Positions 50,301 to 53,650 of a stretch of 64,000 nucleotides of DNA are shown here, piece after piece (positions within the stretch are counted from its first letter, which is position 1; every line of letters starts with the position of its first letter). The position numbers were made by a program, and so were the translations under genes. The stretch is from Bufo bufo (taxonomy: Eukaryota > Chordata > Amphibia > Anura > Bufonidae), in NCBI RefSeq assembly GCF_905171765.1, contig NC_053390.1:330310294-330374293 (forward strand), written 5' to 3'. The notes beneath the pieces were generated by a model, which was not told the origin of the DNA, made no database searches, and saw only the letters and a list, made by a program, of their open reading frames with translations.

Positions 50301-50301
50301 A
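271..50301 (+). CDS. slc28a3: Concentrative nucleoside transporter 3, twelve 3' coding exons (partial gene)
   Basis: Sodium- (and in CNT3 also proton-) coupled uptake of purine and pyrimidine nucleosides across the plasma membrane. Joining 271-384, 11964-12041, 14501-14581, 18263-18343, 19782-19907, 29143-29273, 31035-31203, 31512-31709, 34709-34790, 37465-37563, 48279-48405 and 50166-50301 gives 1422 nt: 473 codons and a TGA, with compatible phases and GT-AG introns throughout. Recognisable CNT blocks in order are [74 protein letters not shown] and SMAPSRK. The tail GGNYS..GCCQL..FNC is CNT3-like rather than CNT1/2-like. Counted from the GQTE motif in recalled human numbering, the segment covers about residues 224-696 (human CNT3 has 691), with gap-free spacing to Cys561. 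The N-terminal cytoplasmic part and first membrane helices are encoded upstream of base 1. The subtype call rests on remembered family sequences, not on a database search. Confidence 0.95.
385..1840. other. Intron 1, proximal part: no gene seen
   Basis: Intronic sequence with many stops in all frames. Bases about 895-970 contain an inverted pair around GGTCTAAATGTAAGCC and CTTACATTTAGAAG. The same pair recurs at 49692-49735 and is related to 8470-8515, so it is a dispersed repeat fragment. Nothing else is recognised. Confidence 0.5.
2100..2860. repeat. Tandem repeat, about 135-bp units with poly-C tracts, five to six copies
   Basis: The phrase TGTGCCTKCTACTGTCTATA recurs near 2246, 2378, 2515, 2650 and 2786, a spacing of 132-137 bases. 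Each unit includes a variable run of 8-20 C. Open frames over this array are repeat shadows. It lies within a longer repeat of unknown class, about 1845-3480. Confidence 0.8.
3895..4790. mobile_element. Fragment of a TTAACCCC-ended element, interrupted by a palindromic MITE
   Basis: It starts TTAACCCCTTGAGGATGC and carries the GTGAGGGCTTGTTTTTTGC motif that is also found, in the other orientation, near the right ends of the elements at 37810-42872 and 39140-39210. A 200-bp palindromic MITE (3986-4187) with ends GGCCACTTTCACACAGTCAG and its complement splits the fragment. Confidence 0.5.
3986..4187. mobile_element. Short palindromic MITE nested in the 3895-4790 repeat
   Basis: The two ends read AAGGCCACTTTCACACAGTC and GACTGTGTGAAAGCTGCCTT, and the inverted match continues inward over TGATCAGTGATTTC. 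There is no coding capacity. The superfamily is not assignable from the ends. Confidence 0.65.
5273..6265 (-). mobile_element. Retro-type insertion with 17-bp target duplication and 242-bp monomers
   Basis: An exact 17-bp direct repeat, CATTCTGCCATGCGACT, at 5273-5289 and 6249-6265 brackets 959 bases. Inside are three GC-rich monomers of 242 bp. On the minus strand a TATA-like TTTATAAA (about 6209-6216) precedes the monomers. The last monomer ends in a strong splice-donor match, GTG|GTAAGTGGG (about 5440). The variable-length duplication suggests reverse transcription. The parent family is not recognised; a 5' region of a LINE or Penelope element is the likeliest source. Confidence 0.65.
5444..6169. 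repeat. Three tandem 242-bp monomers
   Basis: CCACGACAAGGTTGCCTCTT starts at 5444, 5686 and 5928, exactly 242 bases apart each time. Units 1 and 2 are nearly identical; unit 3 is slightly more diverged (for example GCAAAGCCACC instead of GCAAAACCAGC). Confidence 0.92.
6270..7405. other. Intron 1, no feature recognised
   Basis: AT-rich intronic sequence. Short open frames here lack codon structure or family resemblance. Confidence 0.5.
7408..7806. mobile_element. MITE with TAAGCCTCATTCACAC ends
   Basis: The left end TAAGCCTCATTCACAC and right end GTGTGAATTAGGCTTTA are inverted copies about 400 bp apart, and the interior repeats TCCGTG-type words in both orientations. It has no coding capacity. 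Confidence 0.65.
8326..8650. mobile_element. MITE with GGGGTCATTTATTA ends
   Basis: TGGGGGTCATTTATTA at 8326 is matched by TAATAAATGACCCCA at about 8636-8650. The interior includes an imperfect inverted pair at 8470-8515. Related pieces occur at about 895-970 and 49614-49760. Confidence 0.65.
8915..9140. other. CpG-rich patch in intron 1
   Basis: GCGCATGCGC-type words occur three times (about 8920, 8951, 9003), followed by a G-rich purine stretch, in otherwise AT-rich intron. It is likely part of a dispersed repeat rather than a promoter; no TATA box or exon is linked to it. Confidence 0.35.
9775..10334. mobile_element. Non-autonomous Tc1/mariner-type element
   Basis: The ends CAGGGTGAGGCAAAGGTCTG and GTCTTTTGCCTCACCCTG are inverted and flanked by TA on both sides (9773-9774 and 10335-10336), the Tc1/mariner target duplication. 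The length is 560 bp with no transposase frame. Confidence 0.75.
10340..11160. other. Intron 1, mostly featureless; possible TTAAAGG element start at 10879
   Basis: CCTTAAAGGGGTTATCAG near 10876 resembles the left ends of the TTAA-flanked MITEs elsewhere in the window, but no matching right end was found. The rest is unremarkable intron with a C run at 11040-11052. Confidence 0.35.
11164..11338. repeat. 26-bp satellite, forward units, turning at a palindrome
   Basis: Units of the form GTATCTAAGCTATATGACAG plus six bases recur every 26 bases from 11164. Around 11288 (ACCTACAGTAGGT) the unit order flips to the reverse complement. Confidence 0.85.
11339..11515. mobile_element. Insert ending in a 40-bp-arm hairpin inside the satellite
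   Basis: This non-satellite block interrupts the 26-bp array. Its distal part is a near-perfect hairpin: GAAGAAAATCCACGGCACTT at about 11431 is mirrored by AAGTGGCGTGGATTTTCTTC ending about 11512, with TTTATAAA at the turn. A satellite word, GTCATATAG, flanks both sides and may be a target duplication. It is similar in layout to 44525-44733. Confidence 0.5.
11516..11712. repeat. 26-bp satellite, reverse-oriented units
   Basis: TCATATAGCTTAGATACATA-type units, the complement of the 11164-11288 units, continue for about seven copies, with two shortened ones near 11570. Confidence 0.85.
11964..12041 (+). CDS. slc28a3: slc28a3 exon, 26 codons
   Basis: The acceptor is TTGCAG and the donor AAG|GTGAGC; phase 0/0. 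It contains [12 protein letters not shown] and HFFAFK, a strongly conserved CNT segment (human about 262-287). It follows an 11.6-kb intron. Confidence 0.95.
12203..14052 (-). mobile_element. Penelope-like retroelement (Neptune type), 5'-truncated at the reverse transcriptase
   Basis: Read on the minus strand from about 14052: [16 protein letters not shown] (just after the reverse-transcriptase YxDD motif), then [20 protein letters not shown] (thumb region), a Cys-rich [33 protein letters not shown] with EHINDI (GIY-YIG nuclease), and [18 protein letters not shown] ending near [10 protein letters not shown] at about 12965. The frame is broken several times, so it is a pseudogene. The catalytic YxDD and everything upstream are missing. 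The 3' untranslated part runs to about 12203; the 3' boundary is approximate. Confidence 0.85.
12960..14052 (-). pseudogene. Penelope reverse transcriptase/GIY-YIG endonuclease pseudogene
   Basis: The coding remnant comprises the end of the reverse-transcriptase palm, the thumb, a CxxCxxC linker and the GIY-YIG nuclease. The two longest frames are 13705-13938 and 13352-13708, in different phases. At least one frameshift (near 13950, between IGLKF and [10 protein letters not shown]) and in-frame stops in the nuclease part show decay. Confidence 0.82.
14129..14465. mobile_element. MITE-like repeat just before the 14501 exon
   Basis: CCATACACATTCAATAGCTG and nearby words recur at 31255-31330 (CCATACACCTTCAGTAGCTG), so this is a dispersed element. 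It ends within 40 bases of the splice acceptor at 14500. The superfamily is unknown. Confidence 0.45.
14501..14581 (+). CDS. slc28a3: slc28a3 exon, 27 codons
   Basis: The acceptor is TTCTCAG and the donor AAG|GTAAAT; phase 0/0. It encodes a hydrophobic helix [17 protein letters not shown] followed by [10 protein letters not shown] (human about 288-314). Confidence 0.95.
15302..15837. mobile_element. TTAA-flanked palindromic MITE (T2/Kolobok-like)
   Basis: TTAAAGGGGTTCTCCAGG at the left and CCCTGAACCCCTTTAA at the right are inverted. Both arms contain AAGCTCTTCTTTATTCTTTT and its complement, so the 536-bp element is largely a palindrome. The TTAA flank and TTAAAGG start resemble frog T2/Kolobok elements (recalled). 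A relative lies at 63063-63518. It appears to sit inside another TTAAAGGGG element of about 15113-16301. Confidence 0.65.
16354..16772. mobile_element. TTAA-flanked MITE (T2/Kolobok-like), GGGGTTGTCTCACTT ends
   Basis: TTAAAGGGGTTGTCTCACTT and AAGTGAGACAACCACTTTAA are inverted 419 bp apart, with further inverted pairing (ATTTATCATGTA, GGTTACAGACCACC). It shares its terminal GTTGTCTCAC with the MITE at 50389-50908. Confidence 0.7.
16780..18200. other. Intron 3, distal part: no gene seen
   Basis: Intronic sequence. A block at about 17200-17830, starting TGTCATGGCATCACTCTG and ending GTCCGTTACACC, is GC-richer than its surroundings and may be a TE fragment. It has no recognised frame. Confidence 0.35.
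18263..18343 (+). CDS. slc28a3: slc28a3 exon carrying the first selectivity pair, 27 codons
   Basis: The acceptor is TTCAAAG and the donor CAG|GTATGG; phase 0/0. It starts [16 protein letters not shown] and ends AAGNIFVGQ. The final Gly-Gln is the first nucleobase-selectivity pair (human CNT3 G340-Q341). The WLMQ.TM stretch looks CNT1/2-like, whereas the P-ES and GQ are CNT3-like. A dispersed repeat begins only about 17 bases after the donor. Confidence 0.95.
18361..18670 (+). repeat. Dispersed repeat, forward copy
   Basis: The words CCAAATTTGGCACACAGGTA, GAGATATTCC and CTGCTGTAGG recur in reverse order and strand at 57715-57965. Both copies end in the same AGTGAAGAAAAAT motif. The class is unknown. 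This copy starts about 17 bases after a splice donor. Confidence 0.6.
18672..18893. mobile_element. MITE with AGGCTAGAGCTACACGACGA ends
   Basis: The left end AGGCTAGAGCTACACGACGA and right end GTCGTCATGTAGCCCTAGCCT are inverted, 222 bp in all, with internal CGACATGTCGC-type words. It lies between the 18361 repeat and the minisatellite. Confidence 0.65.
18894..19400. repeat. 31-bp minisatellite
   Basis: The unit GTACTGTGGAGGTCACTGTT plus AAGGGAGCGGG is repeated roughly 16 times with drift. It is purine-rich on the + strand. It occupies a third of intron 4, about 380 bases before the 19782 exon. Confidence 0.85.
19590..19690. mobile_element. Right end of a dispersed element
   Basis: GATATTGATGAGCTATCCTG and CATCAATATAA...CACCTTTAA form a terminal inverted block ending at a TTAA, similar to words at 51365-51420. 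No clear left end is seen. Confidence 0.35.
19782..19907 (+). CDS. slc28a3: slc28a3 exon with transport glutamate and second selectivity pair, 42 codons
   Basis: The acceptor is TTTGTAG and the donor GGA|GTAAGT; phase 0/0. [18 protein letters not shown] opens the exon; its Glu (19785-19787) equals human E343. [14 protein letters not shown] closes it, with the Ser-Val pair (19878-19883) equal to S374-V375. Confidence 0.96.
20240..20353. mobile_element. Short MITE
   Basis: AGGCCGCATGCACATGACC at the left and GTTGTGCATGTGGCCTT at the right are inverted, about 115 bp apart. No coding potential. Confidence 0.45.
20435..22990 (+). mobile_element. Fossil Tc1-like transposon split by a 1.1-kb insertion
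   Basis: The left end AAGTCTTCAGACCCTTTCAC and a right part with CACAACGCAACAAAATGTG are typical of an old vertebrate Tc1 family. Transposase traces include a helix-turn-helix region at 20880-21100, [10 protein letters not shown] at about 22425, and [16 protein letters not shown] at 22540-22590, where the second catalytic Asp of the QQD motif has become Gly. The match is broken between about 21350 and 22425 by unrelated sequence. Confidence 0.75.
21350..22425. mobile_element. Unclassified insertion within the Tc1 fossil
   Basis: The Tc1 transposase similarity stops at GTGGCAGCATC (21339-21350) and resumes at ATGCTGTGGGGGTG (about 22426). The intervening sequence has higher GC. Its ends were not resolved. 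Confidence 0.45.
23160..23256. mobile_element. Right end of a second Tc1-like element
   Basis: TTGTAATGCAACAAAACAGA followed by GTGAATACTTTCGCAAGGCA is the terminal repeat of a common vertebrate Tc1 family. No left end is found nearby, so it is a fragment. Confidence 0.5.
23288..23328. repeat. TA microsatellite
   Basis: An uninterrupted TA run of about 20 repeats, directly abutting the composite element. A TA-rich word, GTATATACATCC, resumes at 28375 on the other side. Confidence 0.9.
23329..23620. mobile_element. Short (292-bp) derivative of the composite element
   Basis: Its first 155 bases (TTGTGGTCATGGCTACGG onward) are identical to 23621-23775. Its last 95 bases (ACCTGAAAACACACGCC to CAGCCTTACCAAC) match 28280-28374 with about four differences. 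It therefore joins the left and right ends of the long element with the middle missing. Confidence 0.75.
24438..24863. repeat. 213-bp direct tandem duplication, nearly identical
   Basis: AATGAATTCCTGGTCGTGGT begins at 24438 and 24651, and both units end at GGGCGAACCGGACCAG. Reading through, I see one difference (CTGCATAAATC against CTGCGTAAATC). The period is divisible by three, so a spurious open frame spans it. Confidence 0.93.
25011..25180. repeat. 34-bp minisatellite, five units
   Basis: GTCATCGGGCCCCCGAAGCC starts at 25011, 25045, 25079, 25113 and 25147. Stray copies lie at about 25522-25552 and 26398-26452, so the unit was once more widespread in the element. Confidence 0.93.
25842..26162. 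repeat. 29-bp minisatellite, about eleven units
   Basis: AGCCATGCGTGAGAGTCCCT plus TATGGCGGG repeats every 29 bases. The flanks are themselves duplicated: AGTATCAGATGGCCGTATGA precedes the array (about 25780) and AGTATCAGATGACCGTGCGA follows it (about 26166). Confidence 0.93.
28474..28760. mobile_element. Fragment of a TTAACCCC-ended element
   Basis: It begins TTTAACCCCTTATTAACGC, like the left ends of the larger elements in intron 10. The right side fades without a clear end. Confidence 0.35.
28761..29142. other. Intron 5, distal part: nothing recognised
   Basis: Plain AT-rich intron leading to the acceptor at 29141-29142. Confidence 0.5.
29143..29273 (+). CDS. slc28a3: slc28a3 exon, 43 codons plus 2 nt
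   Basis: The acceptor is TTTGTAG and the donor GG|GTAAGA; phase 0 in, 2 nt out. It encodes [20 protein letters not shown] and [13 protein letters not shown]. The PAALA(V)AKLFWPETE stretch is typical of CNT3. It follows a 9.2-kb transposon-rich intron. Confidence 0.95.
29274..31034. other. Intron 6: no gene or clear transposon
   Basis: Plain intron with a poly-C/poly-A tract at 30367-30402. The branch point and acceptor region ends at TTTCAAATCAG (31034). Confidence 0.5.
31035..31203 (+). CDS. slc28a3: slc28a3 exon, 56 codons plus 1 nt
   Basis: The acceptor is AATCAG and the donor GAG|GTAAAC. The first G completes a glycine codon from the previous exon. It reads [20 protein letters not shown], then a helix [19 protein letters not shown] and [15 protein letters not shown] (human about 428-483). 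Confidence 0.96.
31512..31709 (+). CDS. slc28a3: slc28a3 exon with second transport glutamate, 66 codons
   Basis: The acceptor is AACACAG and the donor TCA|GTAAGT; phase 0/0. It contains [19 protein letters not shown] and [13 protein letters not shown]. The Glu of NEFVAY (31617-31619) falls at human E519. The preceding intron is only 308 bases. Confidence 0.96.
32530..34088 (-). mobile_element. Tc1-like transposon, full length with TA duplication
   Basis: Inverted ends CAGTCCTGATCAAAAGTTTA and TTTTGATCAGGACTG are flanked by TA (32528-32529 and 34089-34090). Inverted similarity continues for more than 100 bp. The length is 1559 bp, typical of the family. It carries one transposase gene on the minus strand. 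Confidence 0.93.
32798..33804 (-). pseudogene. Tc1-like transposase with one frameshift near the N-terminus
   Basis: The natural start is ATG at 33804 ([20 protein letters not shown]), opening a helix-turn-helix domain. After 44 codons the frame hits a stop, caused by a perfect 8-bp tandem duplication (TTTAAGAA twice, 33669-33684 on +). From there a single open frame of 298 codons reaches the stop at 32798. It has the three catalytic positions of the DDE fold in order: Asp in LFSDEKKC, Asp in [11 protein letters not shown], and Glu in [11 protein letters not shown]. No other break is seen, so it died recently. The substrate is its own ends; the fold and chemistry are those of the IS630/Tc1/mariner superfamily. 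Confidence 0.9.
34437..34700. other. Intron 8, distal part: nothing recognised
   Basis: Plain intron up to the acceptor at 34707-34708. Confidence 0.5.
34709..34790 (+). CDS. slc28a3: slc28a3 exon with the CNT3 cysteine, 27 codons plus 1 nt
   Basis: The acceptor is GTTTTAG and the donor T|GTACGT. It encodes [20 protein letters not shown] then GITIGGL. The Cys codon (34742-34744) lies exactly at human Cys561, and the FANFGS block carries the ribose-binding Asn and Ser of CNTs. Confidence 0.95.
34800..35620. other. Intron 9, proximal part: nothing recognised
   Basis: AT-rich intron without tandem repeats or terminal repeats that I can pair. Confidence 0.45.
35624..36094. mobile_element. TTAA-flanked MITE (T2/Kolobok-like), GGGAACCTATCA ends
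   Basis: TTAAAGGGAACCTATCATG at the left and ACTGGTGACAGGTTCCCTTTAA at the right are inverted; the length is 471 bp. Inner inverted pairs include CCACCTGCTGCTG with CAGCAGCAGGTGG. Confidence 0.7.
36100..37460. other. Intron 9, distal part: unclassified, possible repeat at 36820-37320
   Basis: GTGCACCCCTCAG appears at about 36917 and 37298. The block between them is GC-richer than plain intron, suggesting a TE fragment with terminal direct words. No protein motif is readable. Confidence 0.3.
37465..37563 (+). CDS. slc28a3: slc28a3 exon, 2 nt plus 32 codons plus 1 nt
   Basis: The acceptor is TTGTAG and the donor CAG|GTATTG. With one base from the previous exon it reads [20 protein letters not shown] then [13 protein letters not shown], matching the SMAPSRK..IA.GA.RALIAGT block of CNT3. 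Confidence 0.95.
38171..38779. mobile_element. TGTCACG-ended insert
   Basis: TGTCACGATCAGTG at the left and AATGTCCGTGACA at the right are inverted. A related insert with TGTCACGGCGGACGTGC and GGCATGACA ends lies at 47552-48052. No coding frame. Confidence 0.5.
39943..40937. mobile_element. Palindromic 1-kb MITE nested in the Penelope 3' region
   Basis: The ends GGCTGGGTTCACACGAGCG and CCCGTGTGAACGCAGCC are inverted. The core, 40183-40638, is a palindrome centred exactly between 40410 and 40411 with about 228-bp arms, no indels and very few mismatches. Confidence 0.85.
42224..42519 (-). pseudogene. Penelope GIY-YIG endonuclease, C-terminal fragment
   Basis: About 98 codons remain open. The catalytic GIY and YIG strands are lost to 5' truncation; the C-terminal helix with [20 protein letters not shown] is intact. 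The open frame continues rightwards into host sequence, so the apparent start Met (42550) is not a real one. Confidence 0.8.
43052..43474. mobile_element. MITE with CTATGGACACC ends
   Basis: CTGCTATGGACACCTTTTTT and TGATGGTGTCCATAGTATT are inverted. Inner arms (CATTGCAGGCTGCTTAGTCC and its complement near 43360) make it largely palindromic. Confidence 0.6.
43477..44025. mobile_element. TTAA-flanked palindromic MITE (T2/Kolobok-like), AGAGGACCTTTCAT ends
   Basis: TTAAAGAGGACCTTTCATGG and CTATGAAAGGTCCTCTTTAA are inverted. The arms extend over GCACTGTGCACAGATGTAAT and beyond. Its right TTAA (44022-44025) is also the left TTAA of the next element. Confidence 0.72.
44525..44733. mobile_element. 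209-bp insert with 16-bp target duplication, ending in a long hairpin
   Basis: The direct repeat TGTATGGAAGGGGTTA (44509-44524 and 44734-44749) flanks it. Its distal 110 bases form a near-perfect hairpin: arms of about 52 bp (44622-44676 and 44681-44732) around a CCGG centre. The left 97 bases are unpaired and unrecognised. Confidence 0.7.
47552..48052. mobile_element. TGTCACG-ended insert, second copy
   Basis: TGTCACGGCGGACGTGCACT on the left and GTGGGGCATGACA on the right interrupt the larger element between GGCTTGG and CCGGTCC. It is related to 38171-38779 by its ends and by GGGAAGGGTGACCTCCTA-type words. Confidence 0.5.
48150..48200. repeat. GATA-rich microsatellite
   Basis: Interrupted GATA/GATAGATA run about 80 bases upstream of the 48279 exon. 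Confidence 0.8.
48279..48405 (+). CDS. slc28a3: slc28a3 exon, C-terminal extracellular part, 2 nt plus 41 codons plus 2 nt
   Basis: The acceptor is TTTACAG and the donor TG|GTAACT. It encodes (G)[19 protein letters not shown] and a tail with sequon NST and paired cysteines (DCC). It is more divergent than upstream exons, as expected for the extracellular tail. It follows a 10.7-kb intron of nested transposons. Confidence 0.92.
48406..50165. other. Intron 11: mostly plain, one repeat fragment
   Basis: A fragment at about 49614-49760 (GGGTCACTTACTATCCAG, then the inverted GTCTAAATGTAAGAC and CTTACATTTAGAC pair) is related to the MITE at 8326-8650 and to 895-970. TTTAAAGGCATACC near 48469 looks like a TTAA-type MITE end without a partner. 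Confidence 0.45.
50166..50301 (+). CDS. slc28a3: slc28a3 terminal coding exon, 44 codons and stop
   Basis: The acceptor is GCTGCAG; the first G completes a Trp codon. It encodes [20 protein letters not shown] then [17 protein letters not shown] and stops at TGA 50299-50301. Three more sequons (NFT, NYS, NCT) and the GCC...FNC pattern match the CNT3 C-terminus. Confidence 0.94.
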
Positions 50302-50381
50302 TTTCACTGTATGAGTGCAATTTGTGCAAATGTGTAATTTAAATGGTTTTTCCATCTTTGAGCTCCATTTCAGAGTTTACA

Positions 50382-50387
50382 AATAAA
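50382..50387 (+). promoter_or_regulatory. slc28a3: Poly(A) signal AATAAA of slc28a3
   Basis: This canonical AATAAA sits 80 bases after the stop, giving a short 3' UTR of about 100 nt. The next bases (TTAAAAGG) are the left end of a MITE, so the cleavage site would fall inside that element. No transcript evidence is available. Confidence 0.6.
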
Positions 50388-50388
50388 A

Positions 50389-50908
50389 TTAAAAGGGTTG
50401 TCTCACCACATCATATGAAATGTATTATGTATATAAAGGTCATCTAAGTCACATACTAATGTAGTTTCATTTTCAATAATACCTCTGGTCCACACTGGCT
50501 TCCATTTTCCTTCTTTTTATACGCTGTTCATCTCTAGGGGTTATGGTCACCATGGTGGCTGCACTTGTAGTGCACAAGATAAAAATCCAGCCTTTCGGGA
50601 GTGCGGGAATCACATTAGCCACCCCAGCCATCGCCGGACACTTTATATCTCATCTGGCATTAGCTCCCATATCCGGCCACCTCGTTTCTCCTATGGTTGC
50701 TTGTATAGAACAGCTCCATGGATGCACCAAAGCTTTGGAGATGTTCTATACAGCCTTAGGACCGCACATGCACAGGCAAGGAGCCAGATTAAACTATCTC
50801 AGTGCCACCTGCCTGTGCCATAACTCACAAGAGGCACTGCCACCACTACAGCTCAGAAAGTGTGCCTGGAGCCATGCAGGAAATCAGGAAGTGAGACAAC
50901 TCCTTTAA
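50389..50908. mobile_element. TTAA-flanked MITE (T2/Kolobok-like) directly after the poly(A) signal
   Basis: TTAAAAGGGTTGTCTCACC and GTGAGACAACTCCTTTAA are inverted, 520 bp. The ends match the 16354-16772 family. The first base lies two bases after the AATAAA of slc28a3. Confidence 0.72.
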
Positions 50909-50909
50909 T

Positions 50910-51595
50910 CCACAAGAAAAAATGAGTATGTTTCTAAATACATTGCACTGTCCATGAGTTACAGCTGGTATCATAGTCCAGAGCTGCATTCCTAGTTCTG
51001 CAGGCACACACCTAAGAGGTCAGCTGAGCTTCTGTAATGCAGCCCAAGAACAATACTGTGTACATTGTATTTACAAAGGTAGATTCGTTATAAATGCAGA
51101 TTGTATAACAGTTTCGGTGCACATGTTCTTTATTCTTAATGGGTACAGCTCTTTGTATATATTTTTATACTGAATACAATTATTGTTAACTATTAACAAC
51201 ATTAATGTGAACATTAAACTAGTTGAATGCTATTTATATTACATAAAAACAGTACATTCATAATTGTATATTTGCTTTTATTTTCTATTTTTAGAGGGGG
51301 AAATGCATAAGGGAGGCTATGCCTAATAAACAGTCCCAATGACTGAATAGGGTTTTCTAGGTTTAGGATATTGATGGCCTTTCCTCAGGATAGGCCACAA
51401 TATCAGATTGGTGAGGGTCCGAGTTGTCATTCAGCTGTTTGAAACCACCATGGCACTCATGCGAGTGCTGCAGCTCTTTATTGGGCTGTCTACCATCTGG
51501 TTGTCCACTAGGTACTGGCCGTGCACAGTACTGCAGCTTCCTCTCATTTGCAGAGGCCTTAGAGCTTACATGTGTACCATTCTACTGAAACAGAC
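50910..51595. other. Intergenic, nothing recognised beyond a repeat fragment
   Basis: Words at 51365-51420 (TTTCCTCAGGATAGGCCAC) resemble the element end at 19640-19660. No gene. Confidence 0.4.
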
Positions 51596-51596
51596 T

Positions 51597-51825
51597 TAGG
51601 CCTGTTTCACACTGACAGCAGTAGTCCCGGCAGAGAACAGCCTGTTGAAGTTCTCTGGATCCGACATTGCCAGATGTCACCGGAATGCCCACCAGCCCCA
51701 TTGACTACATTGGGGTCAAGCAGAGATCCGGTCGCTACCCAGCAAATATGCCGGGATTTGGCCGGACAAATACTTCTCTGTGCAGCCTGCAGGAACTACT
51801 GCTGGAAGTCTAAAACAGGCCTTAG
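51597..51825. mobile_element. MITE with TAGGCCTGTTTCACAC ends
   Basis: TAGGCCTGTTTCACACTG and AAAACAGGCCTTA are inverted ends, with internal CAGCAGTAGTCC and AACTACTGCTGG pairing; about 229 bp. Confidence 0.55.
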
Positions 51826-51956
51826 ATCACCACAGGATCCTATGATGACCTAAGTCCTATTCAGTGGAACAGTAGGAGCTCTGGCTTTATGGTGTGTCCC
51901 TCACAGTCTGACACTATCCAATCAGTGCTGCCAGTGTCAGATCGTGCAGGGTGATC

Positions 51957-51987
51957 CCCCACCACCACCACCACCACCACCACCACC
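51957..51987. repeat. CAC trinucleotide microsatellite
   Basis: About ten uninterrupted CAC units. Confidence 0.9.
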
Positions 51988-52280
51988 AAATTGGGAACAC
52001 CAATATGGAACTTTACTGTAGGCAATTTATTCATAAACTTCTAGTAGGACTAGTACAACACAGAGTCATAAGATGTTCCAGAGTTCTTATTACATGGGAA
52101 ATGCAAGTAGTTATTAGAACATATATGTCAGGAGAGGTAACAAGTCCTCCTTAATGCAGTGCTGGAAAAGTACAGAGAAATGAGTTGTTGCATTTTACTG
52201 TTAACTATGGAACTTGATTTGCATGATGGAGGTCAAATCCAAAAGATTACTTCCTGATTAAAATAATAAAATCTTTAGAG

Positions 52281-52427
52281 CAGGCATCCTCAAACTGCGG
52301 CCCTCCAGTTGTTGCAAAACTACAACTCCCAGCATGCCCGAACAGCCTACAGGTATCAGCCTACAGCAGGGCATTGTGGGAGTTGTAGTTTTACAACAGC
52401 TGGAGGGCCACAGTTTGAGGATGCCTG
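52281..52427. mobile_element. hAT-type MITE with 8-bp target duplication
   Basis: CAGGCATCCTCAAACTGCGG and GTTTGAGGATGCCTG are inverted, with the familiar ACTACAACTCCCAGCATGCC core. The flanks CTTTAGAG (52273-52280) and CTTTATAG (52428-52435) are an 8-bp duplication with one change, as for hAT elements. Confidence 0.8.
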
Positions 52428-52439
52428 CTTTATAGCATC

Positions 52440-53600
52440 CAAGCCTATTGGAACTCCCCCCTCCTCAAGTGTGTGCCACTGTCTGTGAGGGGAGCAGTAA
52501 CAGGGTGGGTGACGCAAGGTAGTGGCGTTGGAGGAGAGCAAGGTGGAACTAACAGAGGAAAGATGCAAAGACGTTCCCTGGGGAGGAGCAGGTGGCATAC
52601 AATAGATGACAGGGGAAGGAGCAGAGAAGATAGCAGGGAGAAATAGCTTTCATAGAAAGGCAAGTTAGTCAAGTACCTGGTGTGCAGTGGTTACTCACCA
52701 TCGTGGACTCAAGCTCTGTCTGGTGCCCAAATCACTGGTCTGCAACTCAGATCAGGTCCTCAAGCCACAGGAACATCAAGATTGAGACACGAGGCTCCCG
52801 AATACATCTGTGTCCTTGGGGATCATGCTACATTACAATTTGTGTTTTTTGCTGAAATTTGAGGCAAAATACGATATAACACAAAGACACAGATGTATGC
52901 AAGAGGCTGGAGGTTTAATTGCGGCTCCAGCAGTCCTGTGAGAGCACTGGCAGGCAGCCCTGTACCTGACTGGTCTATCAGGATTTCTCCAGATATTGAT
53001 AAGAATGCCCAATTCTCCCCTGCACATAAATCATCTACTAACATTTCACAAACGGAGATTGTCTTTTTTTAACACAAGGGAGTGAAGTTTTTATAGTTTA
53101 ATTTGTAAACAGTTTCAGTATCACAGTTCATCACGGCATGATATTTCTTCTGTTGATCAGAGACCCAGCTTTTATGCCCTTCACACAAACATTGTATCCA
53201 TCCTATTTATTGTACAATCTCTATTATATTGTATATCAACTTTGTAAGCTACTGTATCCTCAGTGTTATGGATGGAGAGTACATTGCTTTAGTATGGTGT
53301 GGCAGTTACCAAATTATTTTTTCTAACTTCTGGTTTAGTTGCTTGTAGTTCTTGCTGCCAAAGATACAAAAGCATCAGCTAAACAAGCACTGATCTGGGG
53401 GATCATTTGTAAAGGGCTTGTGCCTATATATGGCAGGAAAAGTAATCAAGCAAAGCTACAGTGTAAATCATGGGGGACAGAAAGAAGAGAATCCTAAATA
53501 ACTGATGAGACAGCAGGCAGATTTCAGACTCCTACAGACTCAGATGTGACAGTATGAAGACAACAAATACCATATAAATGTTATAAAATTGTACTGATAA
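52440..53600. other. Intergenic, no gene seen
   Basis: No repeats with clear ends and no family-like frames. A TA microsatellite follows at 53606-53644. Confidence 0.45.
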
Positions 53601-53602
53601 AG

Positions 53603-53644
<42 letters not shown>

Positions 53645-53650
<6 letters not shown>

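Noticed and set aside
50543..50908. Open frame of 121 codons just downstream of the gene
   Set aside because: It lies entirely inside the TTAA-flanked MITE and ends at its terminal repeat.
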